NCBI GenBank assembly: GCA_934633985.1
Contig: CAKTYU010000001.1
Span: 165,182-229,181, forward strand
DNA: 64,000 bases
From: an uncultured Clostridia bacterium
GTDB taxonomy: Bacteria; Bacillota; Clostridia; Christensenellales; CAG-138
Direction of reading: 5' to 3'
Shown here piece by piece: positions 24,117 to 32,326 of the stretch (the stretch's first letter is position 1; every line of letters begins with the position of its first letter). The notes beneath the pieces are model-generated. The model made no database searches. It worked only from the letters and a program-made list of their open reading frames with translations, and was not told the DNA's origin. A program made the translations under genes and the position numbers.

Positions 24117-25784
24117 CTATTTGGCTGCCCGAAGGGCGTCTATGAGCTTGCGGAAGTCGCTCTCCGTCCATATAACGGGTGTGGGGTAGAGGGGATTGCC
24201 CTCCTTCATGGCCCACCTTATCATCTGCGGGATATCCTGCTCCTTTATCATATCGAGGCCGGCAGGCAGGCCCATCCTCCTGTTCATATCCTCGATCCAG
24301 GAAATGAAGCCGTTGGCCTTCTCGGCGCTGTCTGCGCCCTTTATGCCGCAGACGTCTGCAAGCTCGGCAAGGCGGGGGTAAGCCGCGGGGCCGTACTGGC
24401 GCATAACGTGGGGGAGTATAACGGCCATTGCGAGCCCGTGGGCGATGTTATACAGGCCGGATACGGTGTGGCCCACGGCGTGAACGTATCCCACACAGCC
24501 CCGGGTGAAGGCGCGGCCCGCAAAGAAGGCGGCCTTCTGCATGTTCTGACGCGCCTCTATATTCGCGCCGTCATTATAGGCATTGAGCAGGTTGTCGTAA
24601 ATTAGCTTTACGGCCTGCTTGGCGAGGTGGTTTTCCAGCTTTGTATTGTAGGTGTGATTGGTGTAAGCTTCGACAGCGTGGCTCAGGGCGTCCATACCGG
24701 TGCAGGCGGTGGTGAAAGGAGGCAGGCCCACGGTAAGCTCGGGATCCAGCACTGCGTATCGTGGTATGAGGTGAGTATCCATGATAGCCGCCTTGTGGTG
24801 GGTGGCTGTGTCTGTTATGACGGCCGCCACGGTGGTCTCGGAGCCTGAGCCCGCGGTGGTGGGCACGGCATAGAAGGGGGGGATCCTTTTAAACACCTTG
24901 AGCATGCCCTGAAGCTGGGCTACCGACCTGTTGGGCCGGGCTATGCGGGAGCCTATGCCCTTGGCGCAGTCCATGGGGGAGCCGCCGCCGAAGGCTATTA
25001 TGGCCTGGCAGTTCTTTTCGTGGTATAGCTTTACGCCCTCCTCCACCATGTCGCTGGTGGGGTTCGCCCCTATATTGTTGAATACGGTATAGCTTATGCC
25101 CGCCTCGTCCAGCGCCTCCATGAGGCCGCGGTTGAGGCCGCGCTTGGTTATGTTGGGCCCGGTCACCAGAAGTATGTTGTTGACATTATCCTTTTTGAGC
25201 AGCTCAGGCATGCGCTTTATGCAGCCCGGCCCTTCGATATAGTCTGGCATACGGTAGCCCATGCAATAGTTGCCCACCTTCAGCACTGCTTGAAATAACC
25301 GGCAGTACGCTTTATAAATCCACATATTCTTCCCTCCGCTGTATTCTCTGAACGAGCTGGGTTCACCGCCCGTTTTCATGGTTATCGCCCCTATGGGGCA
25401 GCGCCTTTCGCAAAGGCCGCAGCCTATGCAGTCCTCAGGATGCTTTAATTCCGCCACGGTGTGTATATCCCCTCGGAAGGCAGGGCCGCCGATCTCGAGG
25501 CAGCCCTTGGGGCAGGCCTCGACGCAAAGGGAGCAGCCGGCGCAGGCGGCTGTATTTACGGCGGGATGCAGCCAGTCCTTGCGGTCTGTTCGTACAGCCC
25601 TATTGCCGTCCTCGTCGAGTATCGCCCCTCTGGGGCAGAGCCTTCCGCACAGCCCGCAGCCTATGCACCTGTCCGGGTCGATCTCGTGCTTTGCGCGGAG
25701 CTCACCCGATATGGCGTTGACGGGGCATTGCCTTGCACAAAGCGTGCAGCCTATGCAGCCGTCTGTTATGGTATAGCTTCTCAT
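24117..25784 (-). CDS. polyferredoxin / iron alcohol dehydrogenase fusion
   Basis: A 555-residue fusion. Residues 1-130 hold four CxxCxxCxxxC sets (Cys 10-20, 40-50, 81-91, 119-129), enough for four [4Fe-4S] clusters. Residues 154-555 are a full iron-containing alcohol dehydrogenase with G-G-G-S-P-M-D-C-A-K, T-T-A-G-S-G-S-E-T-T, the metal-ligand histidine in D-A-L-S-H-A-V-E-A-Y, and G-H-T-V-S-G-L-Y-N-I-A-H-G. The linker codes for GGAGGG six bases before an in-frame ATG at 25325, so a 402-residue stand-alone dehydrogenase may also be made. Third gene after the aldehyde oxidoreductase and MoaD-like genes. Likely role: passing electrons between ferredoxin, aldehyde and alcohol. This role is inference. 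Confidence 0.9.
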   Translation of the reverse strand: MRSYTITDGCIGCTLCARQCPVNAISGELRAKHEIDPDRCIGCGLCGRLCPRGAILDEDGNRAVRTDRKDWLHPAVNTAACAGCSLCVEACPKGCLEIGGPAFRGDIHTVAELKHPEDCIGCGLCERRCPIGAITMKTGGEPSSFREYSGGKNMWIYKAYCRLFQAVLKVGNYCMGYRMPDYIEGPGCIKRMPELLKKDNVNNILLVTGPNITKRGLNRGLMEALDEAGISYTVFNNIGANPTSDMVEEGVKLYHEKNCQAIIAFGGGSPMDCAKGIGSRIARPNRSVAQLQGMLKVFKRIPPFYAVPTTAGSGSETTVAAVITDTATHHKAAIMDTHLIPRYAVLDPELTVGLPPFTTACTGMDALSHAVEAYTNHTYNTKLENHLAKQAVKLIYDNLLNAYNDGANIEARQNMQKAAFFAGRAFTRGCVGYVHAVGHTVSGLYNIAHGLAMAVILPHVMRQYGPAAYPRLAELADVCGIKGADSAEKANGFISWIEDMNRRMGLPAGLDMIKEQDIPQMIRWAMKEGNPLYPTPVIWTESDFRKLIDALRAAK

Positions 25785-25794
25785 ATAGGCCTCC

Positions 25795-26049
25795 TTATCC
25801 GCCGCATACGGGGGACATGAGCATAACTTCGTCGCCGGGGACGAGCCTGCTGCTCTTTTTGCCCTGTACGCCGTTTATCATCACTATGCAGCCGTCGATA
25901 TCCTTGGCGGTGATGGAGGTACCGGGCTTGGCGGAGCGGGCCGCCGCAAGTATCAGCGGGTAAAGCTCCTTTACGCTGCCAGCCTCCAGCTCCAGTTCCT
26001 TCAGGCCGGTATCCAGCCGCAGCAGCCCGAATAGCTTGACCTTTATCAT
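25795..26049 (-). CDS. MoaD/ThiS-family sulfur carrier
   Basis: An 84-residue ubiquitin-fold carrier starting M-I-K-V-K-L-F-G and ending C-G-G; the terminal Gly-Gly is the site of thiocarboxylation. MoaD provides sulfur for the molybdopterin dithiolene. Its overlap with the oxidoreductase gene (ATGA, 26046-26049) suggests a carrier dedicated to the pyranopterin of that enzyme. The ThiF/MoeB-like gene at 28322 is the natural activating partner. Confidence 0.88.
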   Translation of the reverse strand: MIKVKLFGLLRLDTGLKELELEAGSVKELYPLILAAARSAKPGTSITAKDIDGCIVMINGVQGKKSSRLVPGDEVMLMSPVCGG

Positions 26050-27986
26050 ATCATAGCGCCTCCCCGGTTTATTTTCAGCCTTTTAAGCGTCCTGCCGGTG
26101 GGTATGCCGTTCTTGTCCCAGCCCCGGGCCTGATAGTATATCTTCTTCATTTGCTCTAACGGCACCCTCGTGCGGGGGTCGTTGGGGTCCTGTGGCACGT
26201 CGGTAAGCCGCTTGGGCAGGCTGTCCTTTGCGGCGCTCACCCCGAAGCGGACGTTCACGGCCCTTTCGAGGTTAAAGCCCCGCTCTCCCGTCATAAGGTA
26301 TTTACCGAAGGTCATGGGCATGCCCACCGCCTTCTGCATCATTTTGGTATGGTGGAACACCGGCAGGTGGAAAGCGAGGGCCTGCGGGAATTTGTTCATC
26401 AATCGTATTGCCCAGCCGAGATGGGGCAGCAGCTTGTTTGCCGCCGAGGTGATCGCTCCGTTGGGGCGGGTCAATAGAAAGCCGGGGAAGAAGGCGTATG
26501 AGGTGAAGAGGCACTGCCCTGTCGCCGAGATCATCTCCATAAGGTCCTGGAACATCATGGTGAAGTCCGCCTTGGAGTGGGGGGTCTGGGCGTCTATGTT
26601 AAGCCCTAACCCCTCGAGTATGACGAGATACCCGCCGTTGAGATGGCAGCCGCCCCGGTTGGATACGGCGTATCCCAAGCCCTGCCCCACGGCCCTGCGC
26701 GGCTCGTAAGCGGCGAGCTCAAGGCCCTTTGACTGCATGGCGAACTCCTTGCCGCCGTATTTTTCGCTCAGGCGCTTGCTGCCCTCGGCAAGCTCGTCGC
26801 CTATGCCCCGGCGGAAGGCTATATCCTCCCATATTTTCGATATGCACTCTACATCGCCGAACCTAAGGCCGTTGTCCCACAGCCCCCGCTCGTTCGCCTC
26901 CATTGCGTAGGCGAGGGTGTTCGCGGCGGATATGGTGTCGAGGCCCAGCTCATCCAGCTCCCGGTTCCATTTCAGTATGCGGTAAAGATCCTTGTTGAGT
27001 ATGCCGCCGCCCAGCAGCCCGAGGGTCTCCAGCTCCGGCCCCTTTACGTCCTCGCCCTCTAAGGTAACAGTGCGGGCGCACTTTATGGGGCAGCTCAGGC
27101 AGCCCTTATTGACGATATTGTATTCCTCCGCAAGGGTCTCGCCGTTTACGCTGTCGAAGTGCTCAAACCTGCCCTCGGAATAGTTCCTCGTCGCCAGAAG
27201 ACCGCGCATCTGCATGGCGCTTACCAGCCCCGCTGTACCCATGCGCGGGAGCTGATTGCCGGTGAGGGGGTGGCTTTTGAGGTATGCAAACCATTTTTGA
27301 CACCACTTTTTCGCGGCGTCGGGGTCGTGTACTGGTATTTCACGATTGCCGCAGACCGCTATGGCCTTTACGTTTTTCCAGCCCAGCACGGCCCCCATGC
27401 CGGTGCGCCCCGCCGCCCGCTCATCGCTTATCACGGCGGAGTAGCGGACCAGGTTTTCCCCTGCCGGGCCTATGCATAGCTTGCCGAATTTTATATCGCA
27501 GCCGCGCTTGGAGGACATCCTTTGGACAAGGAGCCCCTGACATTCGGCGACGCGCATGCCCCACAGGTCGTCGGCGTTGTGAAAGGTCACGGCGCCGTTG
27601 TCTATCTCTATCCAGGTGTGCTCCTCACGCCGGCCGGTGATCACGAGCGCGTCTATGCCGGCGCGCTTAAGGTGATAGCCGAAGGCTCCGCCGCAGTTTG
27701 AGGAGCTTATGAACCCCGTCTGCGGGGAGAGGGAGGAGATGTTGAAGCGGCTGGAGCTGGGCGCGCCGGTGCCGGTGAGCGGCCCCGTGGAGATTATCAC
27801 GGGGTTTTCCTCGCTGTACGCGTCCTCCCGCCCGGTGAGGGTATCGTAAAGTATCTTCGCGGCCATGGTCTTGCCGCCAATGTAAAGCTCCCTGTCCCTG
27901 TCCGTCCACGGATAGTCCCTGACCTCGCCGGTGCTTAGGTCTATATGCAGCACCCGCCCCATATAGCCGCCGTATTTGCTTTGCAT
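26046..27986 (-). CDS. aldehyde ferredoxin oxidoreductase
   Basis: A 646-residue tungsten (or molybdenum) pterin enzyme. N-terminal G-G-Y-M-G-R-V-L-H-I-D-L-S-T-G, then S-R-F-N-I-S-S-L-S-P-Q-T-G and S-S-N-C-G-G-A-F-G. The [4Fe-4S] ligands C-L-S-C-P-I-K-C lie near residue 300 with a later Cys in T-G-Q-C-L-F. It interconverts carboxylic acids and aldehydes using ferredoxin. First gene of an operon with a MoaD-like carrier and the ferredoxin-dehydrogenase fusion; together they could convert an acid to an alcohol, or the reverse. GGAGGA lies nine bases before the ATG. Confidence 0.95.
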   Translation of the reverse strand: MQSKYGGYMGRVLHIDLSTGEVRDYPWTDRDRELYIGGKTMAAKILYDTLTGREDAYSEENPVIISTGPLTGTGAPSSSRFNISSLSPQTGFISSSNCGGAFGYHLKRAGIDALVITGRREEHTWIEIDNGAVTFHNADDLWGMRVAECQGLLVQRMSSKRGCDIKFGKLCIGPAGENLVRYSAVISDERAAGRTGMGAVLGWKNVKAIAVCGNREIPVHDPDAAKKWCQKWFAYLKSHPLTGNQLPRMGTAGLVSAMQMRGLLATRNYSEGRFEHFDSVNGETLAEEYNIVNKGCLSCPIKCARTVTLEGEDVKGPELETLGLLGGGILNKDLYRILKWNRELDELGLDTISAANTLAYAMEANERGLWDNGLRFGDVECISKIWEDIAFRRGIGDELAEGSKRLSEKYGGKEFAMQSKGLELAAYEPRRAVGQGLGYAVSNRGGCHLNGGYLVILEGLGLNIDAQTPHSKADFTMMFQDLMEMISATGQCLFTSYAFFPGFLLTRPNGAITSAANKLLPHLGWAIRLMNKFPQALAFHLPVFHHTKMMQKAVGMPMTFGKYLMTGERGFNLERAVNVRFGVSAAKDSLPKRLTDVPQDPNDPRTRVPLEQMKKIYYQARGWDKNGIPTGRTLKRLKINRGGAMI

Positions 27987-28321
27987 GGTATGCTTCCTCC
28001 ACGAAATAGAATGAAACCGCGACAGAAATATAGTTCAAATTTTTTGAATAATATAAAAAGAATTATCTCCTTTTTTTCAGCATAACCTTTTTCGAGCCAT
28101 ATTGCAATAGGAAAACCGCAGGGAAGGGATTTTTAACGAAATAAGCAAATTTGACGGGCATACAGCGGAAAGTGAGGAGAGCCGCTTTCCGCTATTGGTA
28201 TATATTATGCTATCGGATTTTGAAATAATGATATGCGGATGCTGCAAAAAAGACGGTATGGGACAGGGTATGTATTGCCTGAGGAGCGCCGCGGCCGTAT
28301 AATAAAAATGCGTCAGGAGCC
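27987..28321. other. 335-base gene-free stretch upstream of the oxidoreductase operon
   Basis: AT-rich and without a supported gene. It holds the likely operon promoter (28079-28107), a 15-base palindrome TTCAAA-TTT-TTTGAA (28034-28048) in the leader, and a nine-pair inverted repeat AGCGGAAAG / CTTTCCGCT (28164-28172 and 28185-28193). I looked for a molybdenum-cofactor riboswitch and could not recognise one. Some of these repeats may bind regulators. Confidence 0.5.
28079..28107 (-). promoter_or_regulatory. promoter of the oxidoreductase operon
   Basis: On the minus strand TTGCAA (28107-28102), 17-base spacer, TATGCT (28084-28079), giving a leader of roughly 85 bases. Same hexamers as before the AlaX-like gene. 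Confidence 0.55.
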
Positions 28322-28993
28322 CTAAAGGTCTATAACGCTGAACTCCATCGAGCGGAGGTCGTACATATAGAGCCTGCCGGCGGGAAGCTGCCTTCCCGTG
28401 AGGAGCCCTGCCGCCGCAGCGCATTGCAGCGCCGCGCAAAACGGCGGCACAAAGGGCAGCACGCCGCCGCTTATTATAGTTGCGTTTGAATATATCCTTT
28501 TCAGCAGGCCGCTGCCTGGCAGGGACACGCCGTACTGGCAGCACCAGCCGCACACCGCGCCGTGTACGAGGGGTATGCCCGCCTTGGCGCAGGCTTCCTC
28601 CAAAAGCAGCCGCGATGATATGCTGTCCAAGGCGTCTATGGCGATATCGTGGCCCGCCACGGTATCCGCGGCGTTTTCCGTGGTGAGGTATTCTTTCAGG
28701 GCCGTGAACTTTACGGAGGGGTTTACCAGCGCTGCCCGCTCCGCCGCGGCCTCCGCCTTGCTCCTGCCTATGGTGGATTCCGTAGCAAGGAGCTGGCGGT
28801 TAAGGTTGCTCTCCTCGAAGCTGTCGCCGTCAACGGCGGTGATGTTCCCTATGCCGAGCCGGAGCAGGTTTTCGGTTATATATCCGCCGAGGCCGCCGCA
28901 GCCCGCCACCAGCACGCGCTTTTTATGCAGAAGCTCCTGCTCCTGACGGGACAGGGCGGGAAGGTTATTCAAATACCGCTGGTGCATATCCAT
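28322..28993 (-). CDS. ThiF/MoeB/HesA-family adenylyltransferase
   Basis: A 223-residue E1-like enzyme. The nucleotide-binding V-L-V-A-G-C-G-G-L-G-G-Y (about 27-38), D-x-D-S-F-E-E-S-N-L-N-R-Q (with the conserved Asn-Arg-Gln) and A-L-D-S are all present. It adenylates the C-terminal Gly of a MoaD/ThiS carrier. The C-x-x-C zinc pairs of MoeB are not obvious; HesA-type members lack them. ATG 28993 follows AAGGGGG. The neighbouring MoaD-like gene and moeA support a molybdopterin role. Confidence 0.87.
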   Translation of the reverse strand: MDMHQRYLNNLPALSRQEQELLHKKRVLVAGCGGLGGYITENLLRLGIGNITAVDGDSFEESNLNRQLLATESTIGRSKAEAAAERAALVNPSVKFTALKEYLTTENAADTVAGHDIAIDALDSISSRLLLEEACAKAGIPLVHGAVCGWCCQYGVSLPGSGLLKRIYSNATIISGGVLPFVPPFCAALQCAAAAGLLTGRQLPAGRLYMYDLRSMEFSVIDL

Positions 28994-29086
28994 ATCCGGG
29001 CCCCCTTGCACTGTGATTTCGTATATCATAATGGTATAACTATTTTAAGATAAATACAATAAATACGACCGGGAGAAATAAATCAA

Positions 29087-30277
29087 ATGCTGACCGTAAA
29101 GACGCCGGAGGAGGCCCTTGAAGCTATAAGCGCCAGCTTCCGCTGCATAGCTGGAGAGGAAAATGTGCCGCTGGAGCAGGGGCTGCGGCGGGTGCTGTGC
29201 AAGGATATATGTGCGTCCGAGTATGTACCGGGCTTTGACCGCTCGACCGTGGACGGATACGCGGTGCGGGCGGCGGATACCTTCGGCTGCACCGACGCCA
29301 TACCTGCAATACTGAAAAAGCAGGCGGGCATAGAGATGGGCAGAGGGGCCGAGCCGCTCAGCGCTGGCTGCTGCGCGCCAATACCCACCGGCGGCGCGCT
29401 GCCCATGGGCGCGGACGCGGCGGTGATGCAGGAATTTGCAGAGGATTACGGCGACGGCACGGTGGGGATAACCAGGCCCGTCGCGCCGGGCATGAACGTA
29501 ATATACAAGGGCGACGACGTATATCCGGGAAAGCCGGTGCTTAAAAAGGGCAGCGTGCTTTCGGCGCGCCATATAGGGGCGCTTGCCGCCATGGGTATAT
29601 GCGAGGCGCCGGTATACGAGAGGCTGCGCATCGGAATAATCTCCACCGGCGACGAGCTGGTGGAGGTGGAAAAAACGCCGGCAGAGGGGCAGATACGGGA
29701 CGTGAACACAGCCATGCTGTGTGCGCTCTGCGCGGAAATGGGCTGCGATACGGTAAAATACGGCATAGTTAGGGACGACGAGAAGCTGATAGGTGATATG
29801 CTGGACAGGGCCTTGGGCGAGTGCCATGCGGTGCTTATGTCCGGCGGCAGCTCCGTGGGGGAAAAGGACGCGGCCTGCCGGATAATGGCGGCGAGGGGGG
29901 ATATACTCTTCCACGGCGTCGCCATGAAGCCGGGCAAGCCCACCATACTTTGCAGGTGCGGCGAAAAGCCGGTGATAGGGCTGCCGGGGCATCCCGGGGC
30001 GGCGTTTCTGGTATCACGGCTGCTGCTGCCGCGGCTGCTTTGCAGCATAGGCGGAAGGGAGGCCGCACAGTATCCCGTATCCGCAAGGCTTAAGGAGCCG
30101 GTTGCTGCGAACCACGGCAGGGCCCAGTATACCGCGGTAAAGCTCACGGAGGACGGCGAGGGCATAGCGTTGTTCACTCACCTTTCAATGGACATTTTTT
30201 TGAGAAATCTTAGCCACAGGAGAAAATATATTTTTACTGCGGAAGCGAGAGGAACAACGGCGGCGCAAGCCGTATAA
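29087..30277 (+). pseudogene. moeA: moeA, C-terminally truncated
   Basis: Molybdopterin molybdotransferase, the enzyme that inserts Mo or W into adenylated molybdopterin. Domains I-III are intact: P-G-F-D-R-S-T-V-D-G-Y-A-V-R (about 46-59), G-I-I-S-T-G-D-E-L-V, M-S-G-G-S-S-V-G-E-K-D and G-L-P-G-H-P-G-A-A. Homology stops at about residue 362 (near base 30170), after T-E-D-G-E-G-I-A-L. The expected domain IV (about 45 residues starting P-x-F-G-K-S-G) is replaced by about 34 unrelated residues read from the neighbouring island. The catalytic core may survive, but domain IV loss makes function doubtful. Confidence 0.8.
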
Positions 30278-30722
30278 GCAGGGTTTGGGGAAGGCACTCC
30301 CCAACAAGATTCCGATGGGACAGAATGAGCGGACAGCGAATTATGGCACCTCGGTAGAATCTTGCTCTACGAAAACCGTTGCGGCGGCTCATTCTGCCCA
30401 CCTCTCACTACTACTACGGTAGCGGGTGGCGGTTTGGGCAAGCTGCGTTGTTTTTCTTCTGCCACTACTACGGCAGTGGGTAGCGTTTCTTCCAAACTGC
30501 CCCCCGAAAAAATATCTGCGGGCAGACTTCCCCGGTTACTACCTACAACACCGCAAGGGGCAGTTTTGCCAACGGTCACGGAATAAAAATATTTCCCTAT
30601 CTACTACCCACACCACATAAAAAACGAAAACGAGCAAACATAGCGGCAAAGCAGCAAAAGAAAAACGGGCAAGGGCGAAGCCTTGTCCGTTTATGAACGC
30701 TGTGTAACATTTTCAATTCCTA
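30278..30722 (+). repeat. repeat-rich gene-free flank of the island
   Basis: About 445 bases without a supported gene. Inverted repeats include GGGGA...TCCCC near 30290-30304, CAAGATTC/GAATCTTG (about 30306 and 30358), and GACAGAATGAGC with GCTCATTCTGCC (about 30319 and 30390). Two imperfect direct repeats follow (about 30407-30450 and 30461-30503), each with a TACTACGG core and a GTGGG/GGGTGG arm, then further TACTAC or CTAC copies near 30536 and 30601. Such clustered repeats would suit an origin of transfer or a decayed relaxase end. A short 74-codon frame through them is not believable as a gene. Confidence 0.5.
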
Positions 30723-30751
30723 TTGACAACTATTACGGTTAGTGATATACT
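30723..30751 (+). promoter_or_regulatory. promoter of the PadR module
   Basis: TTGACA (30723-30728), exactly 17 bases, TATACT (30746-30751). Confidence 0.8.
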
Positions 30752-30769
30752 TATTACAGTAACCATAAT
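30732..30769 (+). promoter_or_regulatory. candidate PadR operator
   Basis: ATTACGGTTA (30732-30741) and TAACCATAAT (30760-30769) form a 10-base inverted repeat with one mismatch that spans the -10 box. A second small palindrome TTACAGTAA lies at 30754-30762. Autorepression by the PadR protein encoded next is the likely use. Confidence 0.5.
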
Positions 30770-30782
30770 AGGAGGTACTGCC

Positions 30783-31106
30783 GTGAGAGATAATGCGAAA
30801 GGCGGTGCGCTGACAGAGGTAACTTTTTACATTTTGCTTTCACTCTATGAGCCGAAACACGGATATGCCGTTATGCAATTTATTGAAGAAAAAACGAATG
30901 GACGGCTGTCGTTGGGGGCAGGCACTTTATATGGTGCATTAAACTCTCTGCAAGACAAGGAATGGATAGAGCCTTGCGGAGATAGCGAGGGCAGAAAAAA
31001 AGAGTATGTTATCACAGCGCATGGAAAACAAATTGCAGAAAAAGAGCTGCACAGACTGAATGAACTTTTACAAGTGGCAAATGAAATAGTCGGAGGTATC
31101 ATATGA
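30783..31106 (+). CDS. PadR-family transcriptional regulator
   Basis: A 107-residue winged-helix regulator beginning at GTG 30783, with AGGAGGT seven bases upstream. Typical PadR features: F-Y-I-L-L-S-L-Y-E-P-K-H-G-Y-A-V-M near residue 14, L-G-A-G-T-L-Y-G-A-L-N-S-L-Q in the recognition helix, G-R-K-K-E-Y-V-I-T-A-H-G in the wing, and a short C-terminal dimer helix. It probably represses its own operon, with the DUF2812 gene overlapping by four bases. Codon use differs from the surrounding chromosome. Confidence 0.9.
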   Translation: MRDNAKGGALTEVTFYILLSLYEPKHGYAVMQFIEEKTNGRLSLGAGTLYGALNSLQDKEWIEPCGDSEGRKKEYVITAHGKQIAEKELHRLNELLQVANEIVGGII

Positions 31107-31690
31107 GTAAAAAATGCTATCGCTTCTTTGGCAGTCTGCTGACCGCACAGGAAAATTGGCTTAATAGAATGGCGGGCAAAGGGTATCGCCTTGTCCGTAC
31201 AGGAAAATTGTTTTATGAATTTGAAAGCTGTACCCCTAACGAAGTGCAATACTGCATTGACTTCATAGCCGAAAAATCAAAGGCGAGCGCAAAGGAATAT
31301 CACGATTTTTTAGAGGATATGGGGTACAGGGTTTTTTTCAAAAATATCAATCTGAATTATTCCATCGGTAAAGTCCGTTATCGTCCGTGGGCTGAAAAAG
31401 GTGGGCGTATTGCCACCAACTCCACCACTTTCAACCGTGAGCTTTTAATCGTTGAGAAGAAGAATGATGGAAAACCGTTTGAGCTTCATACCTCTTATGA
31501 GGATAAGGCGGGCTACTACGCAAACTTGCGTAACCCGTGGCTGACGATTGCTATTCTGTTTGCGGTCTTGGGATTTGCACAGCGTTCACTTTGGCTTTTG
31601 ATACCGGGTGCAATATCTCTTGTTCCTGTTATTCTGTATCAAGCGCAGATTATGAAAATCAAGCGTGAAGCCAAAACACATGAATGGTAA
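31103..31690 (+). CDS. DUF2812 membrane protein
   Basis: A 195-residue protein with a soluble N-terminal DUF2812-like domain (C-Y-R-F-F-G-S-L-L-T-A-Q-E-N-W-L-N-R-M-A-x-K-G-Y-R-L, residues 5-30) and two C-terminal membrane helices (about 145-180). DUF2812 proteins are regularly cotranscribed with PadR regulators; their function is unknown, but a membrane-stress or export role has been suggested by context only. Overlaps the PadR gene by ATGA. Confidence 0.85.
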   Translation: MSKKCYRFFGSLLTAQENWLNRMAGKGYRLVRTGKLFYEFESCTPNEVQYCIDFIAEKSKASAKEYHDFLEDMGYRVFFKNINLNYSIGKVRYRPWAEKGGRIATNSTTFNRELLIVEKKNDGKPFELHTSYEDKAGYYANLRNPWLTIAILFAVLGFAQRSLWLLIPGAISLVPVILYQAQIMKIKREAKTHEW

Positions 31691-31703
31691 ATGAGGTGGT
31701 GCA

Positions 31704-31895
31704 TTGGAAAAAGAAAAATGGGTGCTATGCCCGATCTGCAACAACAAGCCCCGTATTAAGGTGCGCTCCGATACGGTGCTTGAAAACTTCCCGCTGTTCT
31801 GCCCCAAATGCAAGCGGAAAACGATTATCAGCGTAACCGGGCAGAATGTGGTTGCGGTCAATAAATCTAAAAACGATATGGAGGTATCGCTATGA
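31704..31895 (+). CDS. KTR-type cysteine-rich zinc-ribbon protein
   Basis: A 63-residue protein starting at TTG 31704 (GAGGTGG upstream). Two Cys pairs, C-P-I-C (9-12) and C-P-K-C (33-36), form a zinc ribbon, with K-R-K-T following. Matches the short 'KTR domain' proteins found in conjugative elements of Firmicutes. Function unknown. Thirteen bases after DUF2812 and overlapping the next gene by four. Confidence 0.8.
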   Translation: MEKEKWVLCPICNNKPRIKVRSDTVLENFPLFCPKCKRKTIISVTGQNVVAVNKSKNDMEVSL

Positions 31896-32089
31896 AAAAG
31901 AATATTTGTAAAATCGTAAGCATTACTATGGCGGTGTTGACGGTCGTTGCTATCGTAGGCGCAGTAACCGTAACGGGTAGCGGCTTCTTGGATTTGAGTA
32001 ATGTCGCCCGGTATTTCCTCATTGGCTTTGCCGTTGTTTTCGGCATTGTCGCTGTGATTACCGCAAGATACGGTTGGAAGTCCCAATAA
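31892..32089 (+). CDS. small membrane protein of the island
   Basis: A 65-residue protein with two predicted membrane helices (about 8-27 and 40-58) separated by a short loop, with no motif I recognise. GGAGGT lies before the ATG, inside the previous gene. Last gene of the PadR module; possibly membrane-associated with DUF2812. Confidence 0.7.
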   Translation: MKKNICKIVSITMAVLTVVAIVGAVTVTGSGFLDLSNVARYFLIGFAVVFGIVAVITARYGWKSQ

Positions 32090-32137
32090 AGTTACGGCTA
32101 CAATACCACAAGCGAAAAATTGAAATAAAATCATTAG

Positions 32138-32170
32138 GGCGGTTAAGCACTTTTGGGCTTAACCGCCTTG
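32138..32170 (+). terminator. terminator-like hairpin after the PadR module
   Basis: GGCGGTTAAG (32138-32147) pairs perfectly with CTTAACCGCC (32158-32167), followed by TTG. The weak T-tract leaves some doubt. Confidence 0.6.
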
Positions 32171-32180
32171 TCTGCCGCAA

Positions 32181-32257
32181 AGCAAAACAGGCGGCGGCTG
32201 TCAACGGCGGGCGTAGCCCGTTCATCTAGACCGTTGACTGCTGCTGCCTGTTTTGCT
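32181..32257. repeat. 27-pair inverted repeat (giant hairpin)
   Basis: Arms 32181-32207 and 32231-32257 pair over 27 positions with two G-U pairs and one mismatch. The 23-base loop contains its own CGGGC-GTA-GCCCG hairpin. It is not followed by a T-run and sits near the right end of the foreign island. It may be a transfer origin, an end structure recognised as single-stranded DNA, or a relic of one. Confidence 0.75.
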
Positions 32258-32326
32258 ATCTCCCCTTTGGCTGTTCGGAATAGCGGCGGGGCTGCTGTCC
32301 TCGTCTGTGTTTTGTGGTCTGCTTCT

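Noticed and set aside
27987..28078. Molybdenum-cofactor riboswitch in the oxidoreductase leader
   Set aside because: The leader is short and AT-rich, and none of the conserved bases I know were recognised. A covariance-model search would be decisive.
30362..30586. A 74-codon frame in the repeat-rich flank
   Set aside because: No ribosome binding site, low-complexity repeats and no recognisable domain. Treated as non-coding repeat DNA.
30400..30620. TACTAC-type repeats considered as a CRISPR array
   Set aside because: Copies are short, unequal in spacing and too few, and no cas genes are near.
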